Both the position numbers and the translations under genes were made by a program. 64,000 nt of DNA, taken from contig NZ_LUAX01000001.1 of NCBI RefSeq assembly GCF_001695575.1, positions 1,178,001 to 1,242,000 on the forward strand. The letters run 5' to 3'. Under the pieces are notes generated by a model that saw nothing but the letters and a program-made list of their open reading frames with translations, searched no databases and was not told the origin of the DNA. Numbering within the stretch: position 1 is the first letter of the stretch; each line of letters opens with the position of its first letter. This stretch comes from Vibrio europaeus (GTDB taxonomy: Bacteria; Pseudomonadota; Gammaproteobacteria; Enterobacterales; Vibrionaceae). This document shows, piece after piece, positions 57,049-64,000 of this stretch.

Positions 57049-57088
57049 AAAATAACGCTAGGAAAAACACTCCTAGCGTTATTTTAAT
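57049..57088. terminator. Bidirectional terminator between azurin and chemoreceptor genes
   Basis: Perfect 14-bp stem AAAATAACGCTAGG / CCTAGCGTTATTTT with a 9-base loop and A/T tracts on both sides, serving both convergent genes. Confidence 0.85.
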
Positions 57089-57098
57089 TTAGCTTGAT

Positions 57099-59003
57099 TT
57101 AACTCAGTTTGAAGTTCGCTACCTGACGTTTAAGGTCGTCATTAGTATCATTGAGCCTTTCTGCTGCCTGTACCGTTTCTTGTCCGCTATCGACAAGAGA
57201 CTCGACAATATCCCTTATGGACAACATGTTTCTGCTTAGCTCTTCAGCCACGGTACTTTGCTCTTCCGTTGCTGCTGCTATCTGAGTACTCACATCATCA
57301 ATTTCTTTGACCGAGTCGCTCATCATAGAGAGGCTTTGAGAAACATCTGAGGTTTTATCTGCCGTTTCTTGGCATTGGTTCTTAGTCGCGTCCATTGCAG
57401 TAACAACACTCTCCGTTCCACTTAGAAGCTGACTGAGCATGTCTGATATTTCCATCGTGCTGTTTTGGGTTCTCGCTGCTAGCGCCCTAACCTCATCCGC
57501 AACTACGGCAAATCCTCGTCCTTGCTCCCCAGCTCGAGCGGCCTCAATTGCAGCATTTAGAGCAAGCAAATTTGTTTGCTCTGAAATCTCACCGATAACA
57601 TTGAGTACATTACTGATCTTATTTGCATCTTGATTCATGCGCATGATGCTGTTGGACATCTCATCAACCTCTGAAACGAGCGCACTTACCGTATCAACCG
57701 CATTGTTTACTATTTTCAAAGACGATATGGCTTCTTTACTGGCTTCATCGGTAATGCGATTTGACTGGTTTACGTTCTCAGCCACATTTCGCGCACTCTC
57801 ACTCATTTCCGTAATCGCGGTAACGACCTGCTCAGTCTCTTTCGAATGAGAGATGAGCTTGGACTCGTTGCTTCTCGCTGTAGAACCAAGCTGTTCAACA
57901 CTTACGGAGATGTTTTCACTCGCATGAGAAATATGCAGCATCATTTGTTGCAGGTTTTCTACAAACTTATTGAATCCCGCACTGATTTGCGCCAAGTCAT
58001 CGTCACCATTAACATCCAACCTTTGAGTCAAATCACCATTACCATGGGAAAGATCGAGAACAGCGGATTTGAGTTTCAGTAATGGACGATATGCATAACG
58101 AAGAATGAGGAAAATAGCGCCACAGCTGATAAGGAGTAATAATCCACCAGTTGCAAAAGATTCGTACATTGCGCTGTAAACATCGGTCAGTGCAGACTCC
58201 TGATCCACAAACACCATTAACGTCCAGTACATGCCTGAAGCTAGATTCACTCGCTCAAAGTAGCCGTCAAATTGAATACCTAAATATGGAAAGGTTAAAT
58301 GCCCTGACTGCTCGGCAAAGAACATCTGCTCCATTTGCTGAAAGTTAGGACTAATTTGAGAAGGTGTTCGCCCAATATCATTAGGATCATCACTGGCAAA
58401 AAAGACTGCATTCCTATCGGTAAGCGTTGCCGCTCCACCAGCAAACCGCATATTACTTACTGCCGTTACAACATCACCTAACTGGACATCCCCTAGCAAT
58501 ACACCAATAAACTGACCACTCTCAACCACTGGCATGGTTACGCTAACCACTTTTTGCTTAGTGACTTGATCTTGGTATATATCAGTTAGTGAAACGCCAG
58601 AGGCATTCTTCGCAGCTCGGTACCAGTCACGGGTGCGAAAATCAAACTTGGTTCCATCTAATGACATATAAGTGCGTCCATCATCGTAAGTCATAATGAC
58701 ATTTGAAATGGAACTGCTCTCTGCCAGTAAAGTAACTAGGTGTTGGTTTTCTGTATCACTGAGCTGGGAATTGAAACTCTTGGCACCTTGAGCAATGGCA
58801 TTTGTTTTGAATTGCATCATCTGCTCTAGCTCTGATACATGAAAACTCAGTTTGTCTGATGTTTTAGAAACAAGTCCGCCAATCATCTTGTCTCTCATCG
58901 CTAAGATGTTCAGCGTACCTAATACGATCAATGACACAGCAACCAAAGTGCCGACGCCAATGTAAATCCTTGATTTAAAGCCTAAGTTCATCATAAACCT
59001 CAC
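57099..59003 (-). CDS. Methyl-accepting chemotaxis protein with dCache sensor
   Basis: 634-residue chemoreceptor. Membrane helix 1 lies at about 11-31. The periplasmic dCache-like domain follows (residues about 40-270, with [20 protein letters not shown] and [21 protein letters not shown]), then membrane helix 2 at about 283-303, HAMP, and the cytoplasmic coiled coil. Its signalling tip [20 protein letters not shown] and [15 protein letters not shown] is conserved. dCache domains of this pattern commonly bind amino acids or related small molecules, but the ligand is not deducible. Monocistronic. Confidence 0.92.
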   Translation of the reverse strand: MRFMMNLGFKSRIYIGVGTLVAVSLIVLGTLNILAMRDKMIGGLVSKTSDKLSFHVSELEQMMQFKTNAIAQGAKSFNSQLSDTENQHLVTLLAESSSISNVIMTYDDGRTYMSLDGTKFDFRTRDWYRAAKNASGVSLTDIYQDQVTKQKVVSVTMPVVESGQFIGVLLGDVQLGDVVTAVSNMRFAGGAATLTDRNAVFFASDDPNDIGRTPSQISPNFQQMEQMFFAEQSGHLTFPYLGIQFDGYFERVNLASGMYWTLMVFVDQESALTDVYSAMYESFATGGLLLLISCGAIFLILRYAYRPLLKLKSAVLDLSHGNGDLTQRLDVNGDDDLAQISAGFNKFVENLQQMMLHISHASENISVSVEQLGSTARSNESKLISHSKETEQVVTAITEMSESARNVAENVNQSNRITDEASKEAISSLKIVNNAVDTVSALVSEVDEMSNSIMRMNQDANKISNVLNVIGEISEQTNLLALNAAIEAARAGEQGRGFAVVADEVRALAARTQNSTMEISDMLSQLLSGTESVVTAMDATKNQCQETADKTSDVSQSLSMMSDSVKEIDDVSTQIAAATEEQSTVAEELSRNMLSIRDIVESLVDSGQETVQAAERLNDTNDDLKRQVANFKLS

Positions 59004-59406
59004 TTGCTAAGCGAGCTAACATGGAATTATGAATGACGTTCGGTTGTTTTAGTTGTTATGTAGCAGCGTCATGTTGTTATTGTATGCGCGCAGTCAACCT
59101 ATCACCCAGCCAACGATAACCCTCTCACACAGTATGCAACTACGTTATCAATAGAACATCTAGTTGTAGATGAGGAAATTTTCAATATTTAGTCAATAAA
59201 AAGTATAAATAATCGTTCTTATTTACTACAAACTCATTTACATGTTGAATATATGAGATCTCATAGATACTTTTAGATCTATAAATATAGAGTCTCTACT
59301 CAGTGTCTATATTCACCTATACACGAGTTTTCGTGTTGGCTAGGTAGCGAAAAACACTCTCGCTGCTTGTTCCTGATACTAAGTACTTAAATCTTGGAGC
59401 AAAATT
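59004..59406. other. Intergenic region between chemoreceptor and PLP decarboxylase genes
   Basis: About 400 AT-rich bases with the two divergent promoters. Contains the 14-bp palindrome TATGAGATCTCATA (59252-59265) and two small hairpins in the presumed leader of the decarboxylase: ACACGA-GTTT-TCGTGT (59321-59336) and AGCGA/TCGCT further on. No small gene was found. Confidence 0.45.
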
Positions 59407-61305
59407 ATGAGTAACGATAACAATATAAACTATGGACCGAAGCGAACACCTTGGATTGAGCAAGTTCCAGAGTTCGCTGTAGGTAAAATAACCGCACCTT
59501 CTGCTGATCCCATTGAGGTATACGCAGAAAGAAACTATGACTTTCACTATACTGAGCAGGCAATTAATGGCTTTGACGTCGAATTACCACCGACAGGCCA
59601 AAACTGCGGTGAGCAAAACAATGTCTATGAACAGATACAAGCCTATGTCGATTCACAGAAAGAGAGGTTTTTAGGCTATCAGACGGAAGAGAATATTAGC
59701 TATAAAACCCGATTAGCGCCTTTTCTTAACGTCAGCTTAAACAATGTCGGTGACCCATTCGTCAATGGCAACTATACGATCAACTCAAAGTGCGTCGAGC
59801 GTTCTGTCCTCGATTACTACGCTTCACTTTGGAACGCTCAGTGGCCATCGCAAGGCCCATACATAGATGAAGATGGCAACTACCAAAAAGGAGTAGGTGA
59901 AAGCTATTGGGGCTATGTACTCACTATGGGTAGTACCGAAGGCAATTTATACGGCATGTTAAATGCCCGAGACTATCTCAGCGGAGTGATGCTGCTAGAA
60001 GAGGAAATACGCGCTGAAACCGACGACGGTGAGACAATTTCAAATTGCCAAGTGTATGCGCACCACCCTTCACCACCAATGCACACTCCTCATGCATACA
60101 CTCCGGTGGCGTTTTTTTCTGAAGACACTCACTACTCCATCGTCAAAGCAATGGCCGTAGAGAAAATAGAGACCTTTGGCGAACTTGGTAATCGGCTTTA
60201 TCCTGATGATAACCCAGTCAGTCCGGGTAAGCCTTGGCCCGCTGAAGTAGAATCAGAAGGACCAACCACTGCGCTTCCTGCTGGCTCTGGTGCAATAGAC
60301 GTAGATAAACTAATCCAATACGTCACTTTCTTTGCTGAAAGAGGATACCCAATACTTCTAGTCCTTAATTGCGGAACAACATTTAAAGGCGCATATGATG
60401 ATGTTTCAACAATTACCGCCAGACTAAAACCAATCCTTGAAATAAATGGACTGTGGAAAAGAGAAGTACCTATTGATCCAGACGACCCAACTCATGGGTA
60501 TGAGACTCGAACTGGCTATTGGCTTCATATTGACGGAGCGCTTGGAGGAAGTTATGTCCCCTTTATAAAAATGGCGAAAGATTGTGATGAGTATCAATCC
60601 TTCTTCAAAGAGCATGGTGACTATACTGGCCCAAATTTCGACTTTACTAACCCAATGGTGCATTCAATTGTAACCAGTGGGCATAAATTTCCGGGAGCAC
60701 CGTGGCCAACGGGTATCTATATGACCAAGCAGCAGTATATGGTCTCTCCTCCAGATGACCCAGAATACATAGGTTCACCAGACACGACGTTTGCCGGCTC
60801 GCGAAATGGGCTGTCGCCATTAGTGTTATGGGAATACTTCGCCCGCAATAGTTACAAAGAGCAAATTAGGCTGACAATGAAAGCTCAAGAAGTCGCCCAA
60901 TACGCTCAGGATCAGCTTGCGAAGGTGGCTGATTATTGGGCCGAAAAAGGGTCAGCTCTTCCTGAAGGACTATGGTTGCAACGTACTCCACTTTCGTTGT
61001 CACTTATATTTTGTCAGCCGAACGAAGAAATTATCTTCCGCTATTCTTTGGCAAAAGAAAGCACCACAGTGACGACTTACGAGGACGGTAAGGAAATTGA
61101 TCAAGTTAGACACTATGTTCACCTGTTTACGATGTGGGATGTAGATAAACAACTCATAGACAGTCTATGTGAAGACTTAAAGCAAGAAGGCGCGTTTGAT
61201 GCTCGGCTGTTTAAAAAGATCAAACATACTACTGTGCATAAACCTAGAGTGAAGAACGCTGTGAGACAAATTCAGCTTCCACTTAAGGGGCGGTCCTTTC
61301 GTTAG
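59407..61305 (+). CDS. Group II PLP-dependent decarboxylase, histidine-decarboxylase-like, long form
   Basis: 632-residue PLP enzyme. The PLP-binding lysine is K427 in TSGHKFPGAPWPTG, the cofactor-pyridine Asp is in LHIDGALGG, and FAGSRNGLSPLVLW downstream corresponds to the TGSRNG block of bacterial histidine decarboxylases. Those enzymes have about 380 residues. Here extra sequence is present at the N-terminus (first 120 residues) and in an insertion around 190-290 (HHPSPPMHTPHAY, then a proline-rich stretch). GGAG precedes the ATG. No antiporter or regulator gene is adjacent, so an acid-resistance pair is not evident. The substrate could be histidine or another amino acid. Confidence 0.8.
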   Translation: MSNDNNINYGPKRTPWIEQVPEFAVGKITAPSADPIEVYAERNYDFHYTEQAINGFDVELPPTGQNCGEQNNVYEQIQAYVDSQKERFLGYQTEENISYKTRLAPFLNVSLNNVGDPFVNGNYTINSKCVERSVLDYYASLWNAQWPSQGPYIDEDGNYQKGVGESYWGYVLTMGSTEGNLYGMLNARDYLSGVMLLEEEIRAETDDGETISNCQVYAHHPSPPMHTPHAYTPVAFFSEDTHYSIVKAMAVEKIETFGELGNRLYPDDNPVSPGKPWPAEVESEGPTTALPAGSGAIDVDKLIQYVTFFAERGYPILLVLNCGTTFKGAYDDVSTITARLKPILEINGLWKREVPIDPDDPTHGYETRTGYWLHIDGALGGSYVPFIKMAKDCDEYQSFFKEHGDYTGPNFDFTNPMVHSIVTSGHKFPGAPWPTGIYMTKQQYMVSPPDDPEYIGSPDTTFAGSRNGLSPLVLWEYFARNSYKEQIRLTMKAQEVAQYAQDQLAKVADYWAEKGSALPEGLWLQRTPLSLSLIFCQPNEEIIFRYSLAKESTTVTTYEDGKEIDQVRHYVHLFTMWDVDKQLIDSLCEDLKQEGAFDARLFKKIKHTTVHKPRVKNAVRQIQLPLKGRSFR

Positions 61306-61336
61306 AGAACTAGAAGTGTTTGAATACTAAACGTTC

Positions 61337-61363
61337 AAGTAGCCCAATCACATTGGGCTACTT
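61337..61363 (+). terminator. Hairpin terminator after the decarboxylase gene
   Basis: Perfect 12-bp stem AAGTAGCCCAAT / ATTGGGCTACTT with loop CAC. A short T-rich CTTCTCT follows on the plus strand. Confidence 0.65.
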
Positions 61364-61376
61364 CTCTGCAACACCC

Positions 61377-61517
61377 TTACTTAGGGACTCTAGTCTCGAT
61401 GTTAAGTTGCCCTTCAAGACCAGCTTCACGATGAACGCTTAGTGCTTGGAACTCCTCACAGAAGGTCATGTCTAGTAGAGCTTGGCGCGACGGGGAAAGC
61501 TGATTAATAACTTCCAT
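61377..61517 (-). CDS. Possible 46-residue small protein
   Basis: Minus-strand frame from ATG 61517 to TAA 61377 reading MEVINQLSPSRQALLDMTFC and ending NIETRVPK. An in-frame stop lies three codons before the ATG. Amino-acid content is protein-like (amphipathic first half, few rare residues), but the ribosome site is weak. It could equally be a relic. It lies between the decarboxylase terminator and the GNAT gene, on the GNAT strand and 24 bp after it. No family was recognised. Confidence 0.35.
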   Translation of the reverse strand: MEVINQLSPSRQALLDMTFCEEFQALSVHREAGLEGQLNIETRVPK

Positions 61518-61541
61518 GTCGGTCTACATAAAGTGCAGGGT

Positions 61542-62036
61542 TTAAGCTGAGTTATGCTCTAACCATTTGTGCATAATGTAACTGTCAACCAAGCCGTGAA
61601 TAGGATGCCGATAGGCTTTCGGTATTGTCCCTATGATTTTATAGCCTAGCGATTGCCACAGCTTAACGGCGATCTCGTTAGTAGAAACAACAGAGTTAAA
61701 CTGCATCGCCTTAAACCCAAGTTCAACCGCTACAGTTTGCGAGTGGATGCACATTTTCCGTGCTACCCCTTTACCTCTCGTGGCTTCAGCAACCATATAG
61801 CCACAGTTACAAATATGATCGCTCGGCCCCTGTGCATTCGCTTTTATATAATAGGAACCAAGCACTTGGTCTTCCTCAACAAAGACGAAGGTTTTCATCG
61901 GTTGCTTACACCAAAGGTCATAAGCTTGTTCGATATCCATATCGGCTGCGAACGCATACGTCTCTCGAGCGAGGATGACTTGCGCAAAAGTGGGCCAAAA
62001 CTGAGCAAAGTCTCCCTTGGTCATCTCTCTAATCAT
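61542..62036 (-). CDS. GNAT-family N-acetyltransferase
   Basis: 164-residue GCN5-related acetyltransferase. The acetyl-CoA-binding motif A is MVAEATRGKGVARKMC (RGxGxA form) near residues 80-95, with motif B around NEIAVKLWQSLGYKIIGTIP. GAGGGAAC precedes the ATG. Substrate is unknown, and RimI-like or small-molecule activity cannot be separated. Confidence 0.85.
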   Translation of the reverse strand: MIREMTKGDFAQFWPTFAQVILARETYAFAADMDIEQAYDLWCKQPMKTFVFVEEDQVLGSYYIKANAQGPSDHICNCGYMVAEATRGKGVARKMCIHSQTVAVELGFKAMQFNSVVSTNEIAVKLWQSLGYKIIGTIPKAYRHPIHGLVDSYIMHKWLEHNSA

Positions 62037-62088
62037 TCTGTTCCCTCATTCTTTTAAATGCCTACATAAGCCGCAGTTAATCTACGCT

Positions 62089-62457
62089 TTATGGGTAGAT
62101 ACTAACCTCAATCAGGTTTGAGTCAGGGTCGAGAAAGTAAACAGACTCAATCGCGCCAGTCGCTCCCGACTTCTCAACAGGCCCCTCAACGATGGTTACT
62201 TGCTCTGCTTTAAGATGATTGACAACCTCTTCCATTGTCCATGAAGAGATCAAGCACAGATCTCCAGAGCCAACTCTTGCCTTATTCCTTGGCTCTTGCC
62301 CAAGTAATTGAAAGTTGATTTTTTGCTTACCAAATTGAACCGCTTTACGCCCACCAGCAAAAGTAAGCTCCTTCATTAGCAGTACACGCTGGTAAAACAC
62401 CACTGACGCGTCGATATCTGAAACTGTCAAAACGATATGGTCTACGTGACTAATCAT
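62089..62457 (-). CDS. VOC-superfamily protein (glyoxalase/dioxygenase-like)
   Basis: 122-residue vicinal-oxygen-chelate protein with two beta-alpha-beta-beta-beta halves. The first metal ligand would be the His in HVDHIVLTVSDIDAS, and the C-terminal Glu lies in DSNLIEVSIYP. ATG 62457 follows GAGGGATTTT. The upstream frame extension is rejected. Substrate is unknown. Related proteins are annotated as virulence-associated or fosfomycin/bleomycin-type, without basis here. Confidence 0.85.
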   Translation of the reverse strand: MISHVDHIVLTVSDIDASVVFYQRVLLMKELTFAGGRKAVQFGKQKINFQLLGQEPRNKARVGSGDLCLISSWTMEEVVNHLKAEQVTIVEGPVEKSGATGAIESVYFLDPDSNLIEVSIYP

Positions 62458-62547
62458 AAAATCCCTCGATGATTCGATAAAGCGCTCTAAATAAATAGCT
62501 ACAAAATGAAAATGCCTATTAACTCTCAATATCGAAATAGACTATAT

Positions 62548-62575
62548 AAAAAAACGCTCCACTAAGGGAGCGTTC
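62548..62575 (-). terminator. Rho-independent terminator of the PIG-L gene
   Basis: AACGCTCC / GGAGCGTT stem, followed on the minus strand by TTTTTTTATA, directly after the deacetylase stop. Confidence 0.8.
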
Positions 62576-62583
62576 AATATGAG

Positions 62584-63522
62584 TTAGTCGTTTAGTTCAC
62601 AATACTCACCTTTACAATGTGGGTGAGTTTTGATTTTTTTATAGCTTGCTTTATCCCAAGTGTATAAGCGTTCTATCTTGTTTTTCTTAAGAGATGGGAT
62701 ATAGCCACTTGCGTCATACTGACTTAGGTAGTGCTTCTTGTACAGAGCCATTTTGTAGCGGTAATCAACACCATAATCACGCGGAGTTAACGCTCCTTTC
62801 GGCAAGCGTTCTTTCAATGATTTGTATTGATCATCGCGCTTCTTAAGGTTTGAACCCGTGTACGGCTGATCTTCTCCAAAATAAATTTGGCATTGAACCT
62901 CATCGCCTAAATCGTAGGCAGCTTTGATTAACGCTTCTCGAACAATAAAGTGATCGATATGTGAACCATTGGCGATAAGAGCAAAAACCGCGCAGTTTTC
63001 TGTCTTTAGCATAGGTTTCATATCTTCTGCCATACGAAGATAAATCTGCGCTTCAGATTCGCGGAAATCAGCGAAATCACCACCAGGGCCACCGCCTGCT
63101 GTTTTCGAACCTTGGTATTTGCGAAGTGGCGCATCTCCAAAGCCATTTGTCTTGTAGCGGAACTTATCCCACGATTTAAACATATCGATATGAGCAGCCA
63201 GATCTTCATTAAAGCGCATGGTTGTCACATCGAAGATACGTTTATTAGTCAACTCATCTAAATGATTAGTTGTGTAGTTAGACATAGAGAAAAATACTTC
63301 ACCGATGACGTTCTTATCTTCTAGTTGGTTAGTCAACTGCATGTTGTTGATTAGTCCACCAAATGTCAGCAAAGTATCATCAGGGTGTGGGCTCAAAAAG
63401 AAAACATTTTTCTCTTTAATTTCAAATTCATTTTCTATCACTAAATCAGCTTTAGCTGCCGTAGCTGCCGTCAGACTCAAAGCAAGCAAAGCTGCCTTTG
63501 AGTACCATTTATAGTTGTTCAT
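62584..63522 (-). CDS. Exported PIG-L family deacetylase
   Basis: 312-residue enzyme. The signal peptide spans residues 1-25 (ending TAAKA before DLVIEN). The LmbE/PIG-L zinc motif HPDD is in FLSPHPDDTLLTFGG near residue 46, and the second histidine motif is GSHIDHFIVRE. Family members remove N-acetyl groups from glycans or small molecules. An exported form suggests action on envelope, extracellular polysaccharide or chitin-derived sugars. GAGG precedes the ATG. It is single, ended by its own terminator. The hexapeptide acyltransferase further upstream on the same strand could be functionally related. Confidence 0.85.
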   Translation of the reverse strand: MNNYKWYSKAALLALSLTAATAAKADLVIENEFEIKEKNVFFLSPHPDDTLLTFGGLINNMQLTNQLEDKNVIGEVFFSMSNYTTNHLDELTNKRIFDVTTMRFNEDLAAHIDMFKSWDKFRYKTNGFGDAPLRKYQGSKTAGGGPGGDFADFRESEAQIYLRMAEDMKPMLKTENCAVFALIANGSHIDHFIVREALIKAAYDLGDEVQCQIYFGEDQPYTGSNLKKRDDQYKSLKERLPKGALTPRDYGVDYRYKMALYKKHYLSQYDASGYIPSLKKNKIERLYTWDKASYKKIKTHPHCKGEYCELND

Positions 63523-63827
63523 GCATCCTCAACTTTGGGAACAGTGTGTGAGTTGGTGCATAACCTACTTATTTCACCACGAAAATCAACCATAAATACG
63601 ACATCAAACAATAAGCCGAATAGAAGTAGAACGATTTTAAAGTAATAGTATAAATCCCTGACCACTCTATAAAATGAAGCAGTACAATGGCTACGTGCCA
63701 CAATCCAAAAAAACGCTAAAGCATTGAAATAATTAGTATAATAACTCTAGGATAAATGTGACATCCAAATACTTAGTACTAAAGATAACGCTCTTCGTCT
63801 CCTTATGTTGATAAACAGCAAATCACA
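63523..63827. other. Intergenic region upstream of the PIG-L gene
   Basis: About 300 bases, AT-rich around 63715-63745, holding the PIG-L promoter. A 60-codon minus-strand frame starting at GTG lacks a ribosome site and is not called. No RNA or repeat was recognised. Confidence 0.35.
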
Positions 63828-64000
63828 TCAGCGATTCAACTTTCGTATCAGTTTTGCTGGCGTCCCACCATATAAACAATCTGGTGGCACATCGTTATTT
63901 ACCACTGAATTAGCTGCAATCACCGAACGAGCTCCTATTGTTACTCCCTGATTGATAACGCAATTGCCACCGATCCAAACATCGTCTTCGACGATAATCG
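63828..64000 (-). CDS. Hexapeptide-repeat acyltransferase, 5' part outside the window
   Basis: C-terminal 57 residues of a left-handed beta-helix acyltransferase, translated from the minus strand to the TGA at 63828-63830. The repeats VEDDVWIGGNCVINQGVTIG and ARSVIAANSVVNNDV, followed by YGGTPAKLIRKLNR, are the classic end of maltose/galactoside O-acetyltransferases and WbbJ-like sugar acetyltransferases. The start and substrate are beyond the edge. Confidence 0.85.
   Translation of the reverse strand, partial: IIVEDDVWIGGNCVINQGVTIGARSVIAANSVVNNDVPPDCLYGGTPAKLIRKLNR

Noticed and set aside
63519..63701. 60-codon hydrophobic minus-strand frame ending in an ATGA overlap with the PIG-L gene
   Set aside because: GTG start without a ribosome site and no family resemblance. 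The overlap with the PIG-L ATG can arise by chance. Conservation data would be needed to revive it.

Overview
The window reads as chromosomal DNA of a marine gammaproteobacterium of the Vibrionaceae, most likely a Vibrio. This rests on a CarRS-like two-component operon preceded by a PepSY gene, on ToxR/VtrA-style membrane-bound winged-helix regulators with small partner genes, on the Bcr-RsuA-RadD neighbourhood, and on a VgrG-DUF4123-effector-immunity type VI cassette. Base composition is moderate throughout. No rRNA, tRNA, CRISPR array or intact insertion sequence was seen. Species cannot be fixed from the sequence alone.

Layout. 1-3.6 kb: an ABC exporter (ATPase plus FtsX-type permease cut by the window edge) and a MATE pump. 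3.7-9.7 kb: an SDR/DUF2867 protein, a DUF2913-like protein, Bcr-type MFS pump, rsuA and radD. 9.7-13.1 kb: PepSY protein, CarR-like regulator, CarS-like kinase and a DUF481 outer-membrane protein. 13.1-19.9 kb: an RND efflux operon (adaptor and pump) carrying a membrane winged-helix regulator and its small periplasmic partner at its 3' end, with a paralogous regulator/partner pair just upstream. 19.9-22.3 kb: a three-gene accessory phospholipid operon (CDP-alcohol phosphatidyltransferase, CdsA-like, PlsC-like). 22.4-28.1 kb: an orphan type VI secretion cassette with VgrG, adaptor, DUF2235 lipase effector and probable immunity protein, behind a good sigma-54 promoter. 28.2-30.9 kb: DedA-LssY protein, glycosyltransferase and rplY. 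31.3-36.0 kb: cyoABCDE cytochrome bo3 quinol oxidase.

36-46.8 kb is the most unusual stretch. It holds a small orphan mono-ADP-ribosyltransferase resembling the cholera/pertussis toxin catalytic domain, a thrice-broken Na/Pi cotransporter pseudogene, a LysR gene divergent from an AccD paralogue whose active-site loop differs at a position linked to andrimid resistance, a SelO-family pseudokinase, a two-domain QueD-like protein, a COG0523 GTPase behind a near-perfect Zur box but lacking its CxCC metal motif, and an EAL phosphodiesterase.

47-57 kb is an iron-starvation block: nrdHIEF (class Ib ribonucleotide reductase) and sufABCDSE, divergently transcribed with one Fur-like box in front of each, followed by azurin. 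57-64 kb holds a chemoreceptor, a histidine-decarboxylase-like PLP enzyme, a GNAT, a VOC protein, a secreted PIG-L deacetylase and the 3' end of a hexapeptide acyltransferase.

The best candidates for undescribed biology are the doubled co-component regulators around the RND pump (13.2-19.8 kb), the QxE-type ADP-ribosyltransferase (36.6-37.1 kb), and the LysR/AccD resistance-like module (38.9-40.8 kb).
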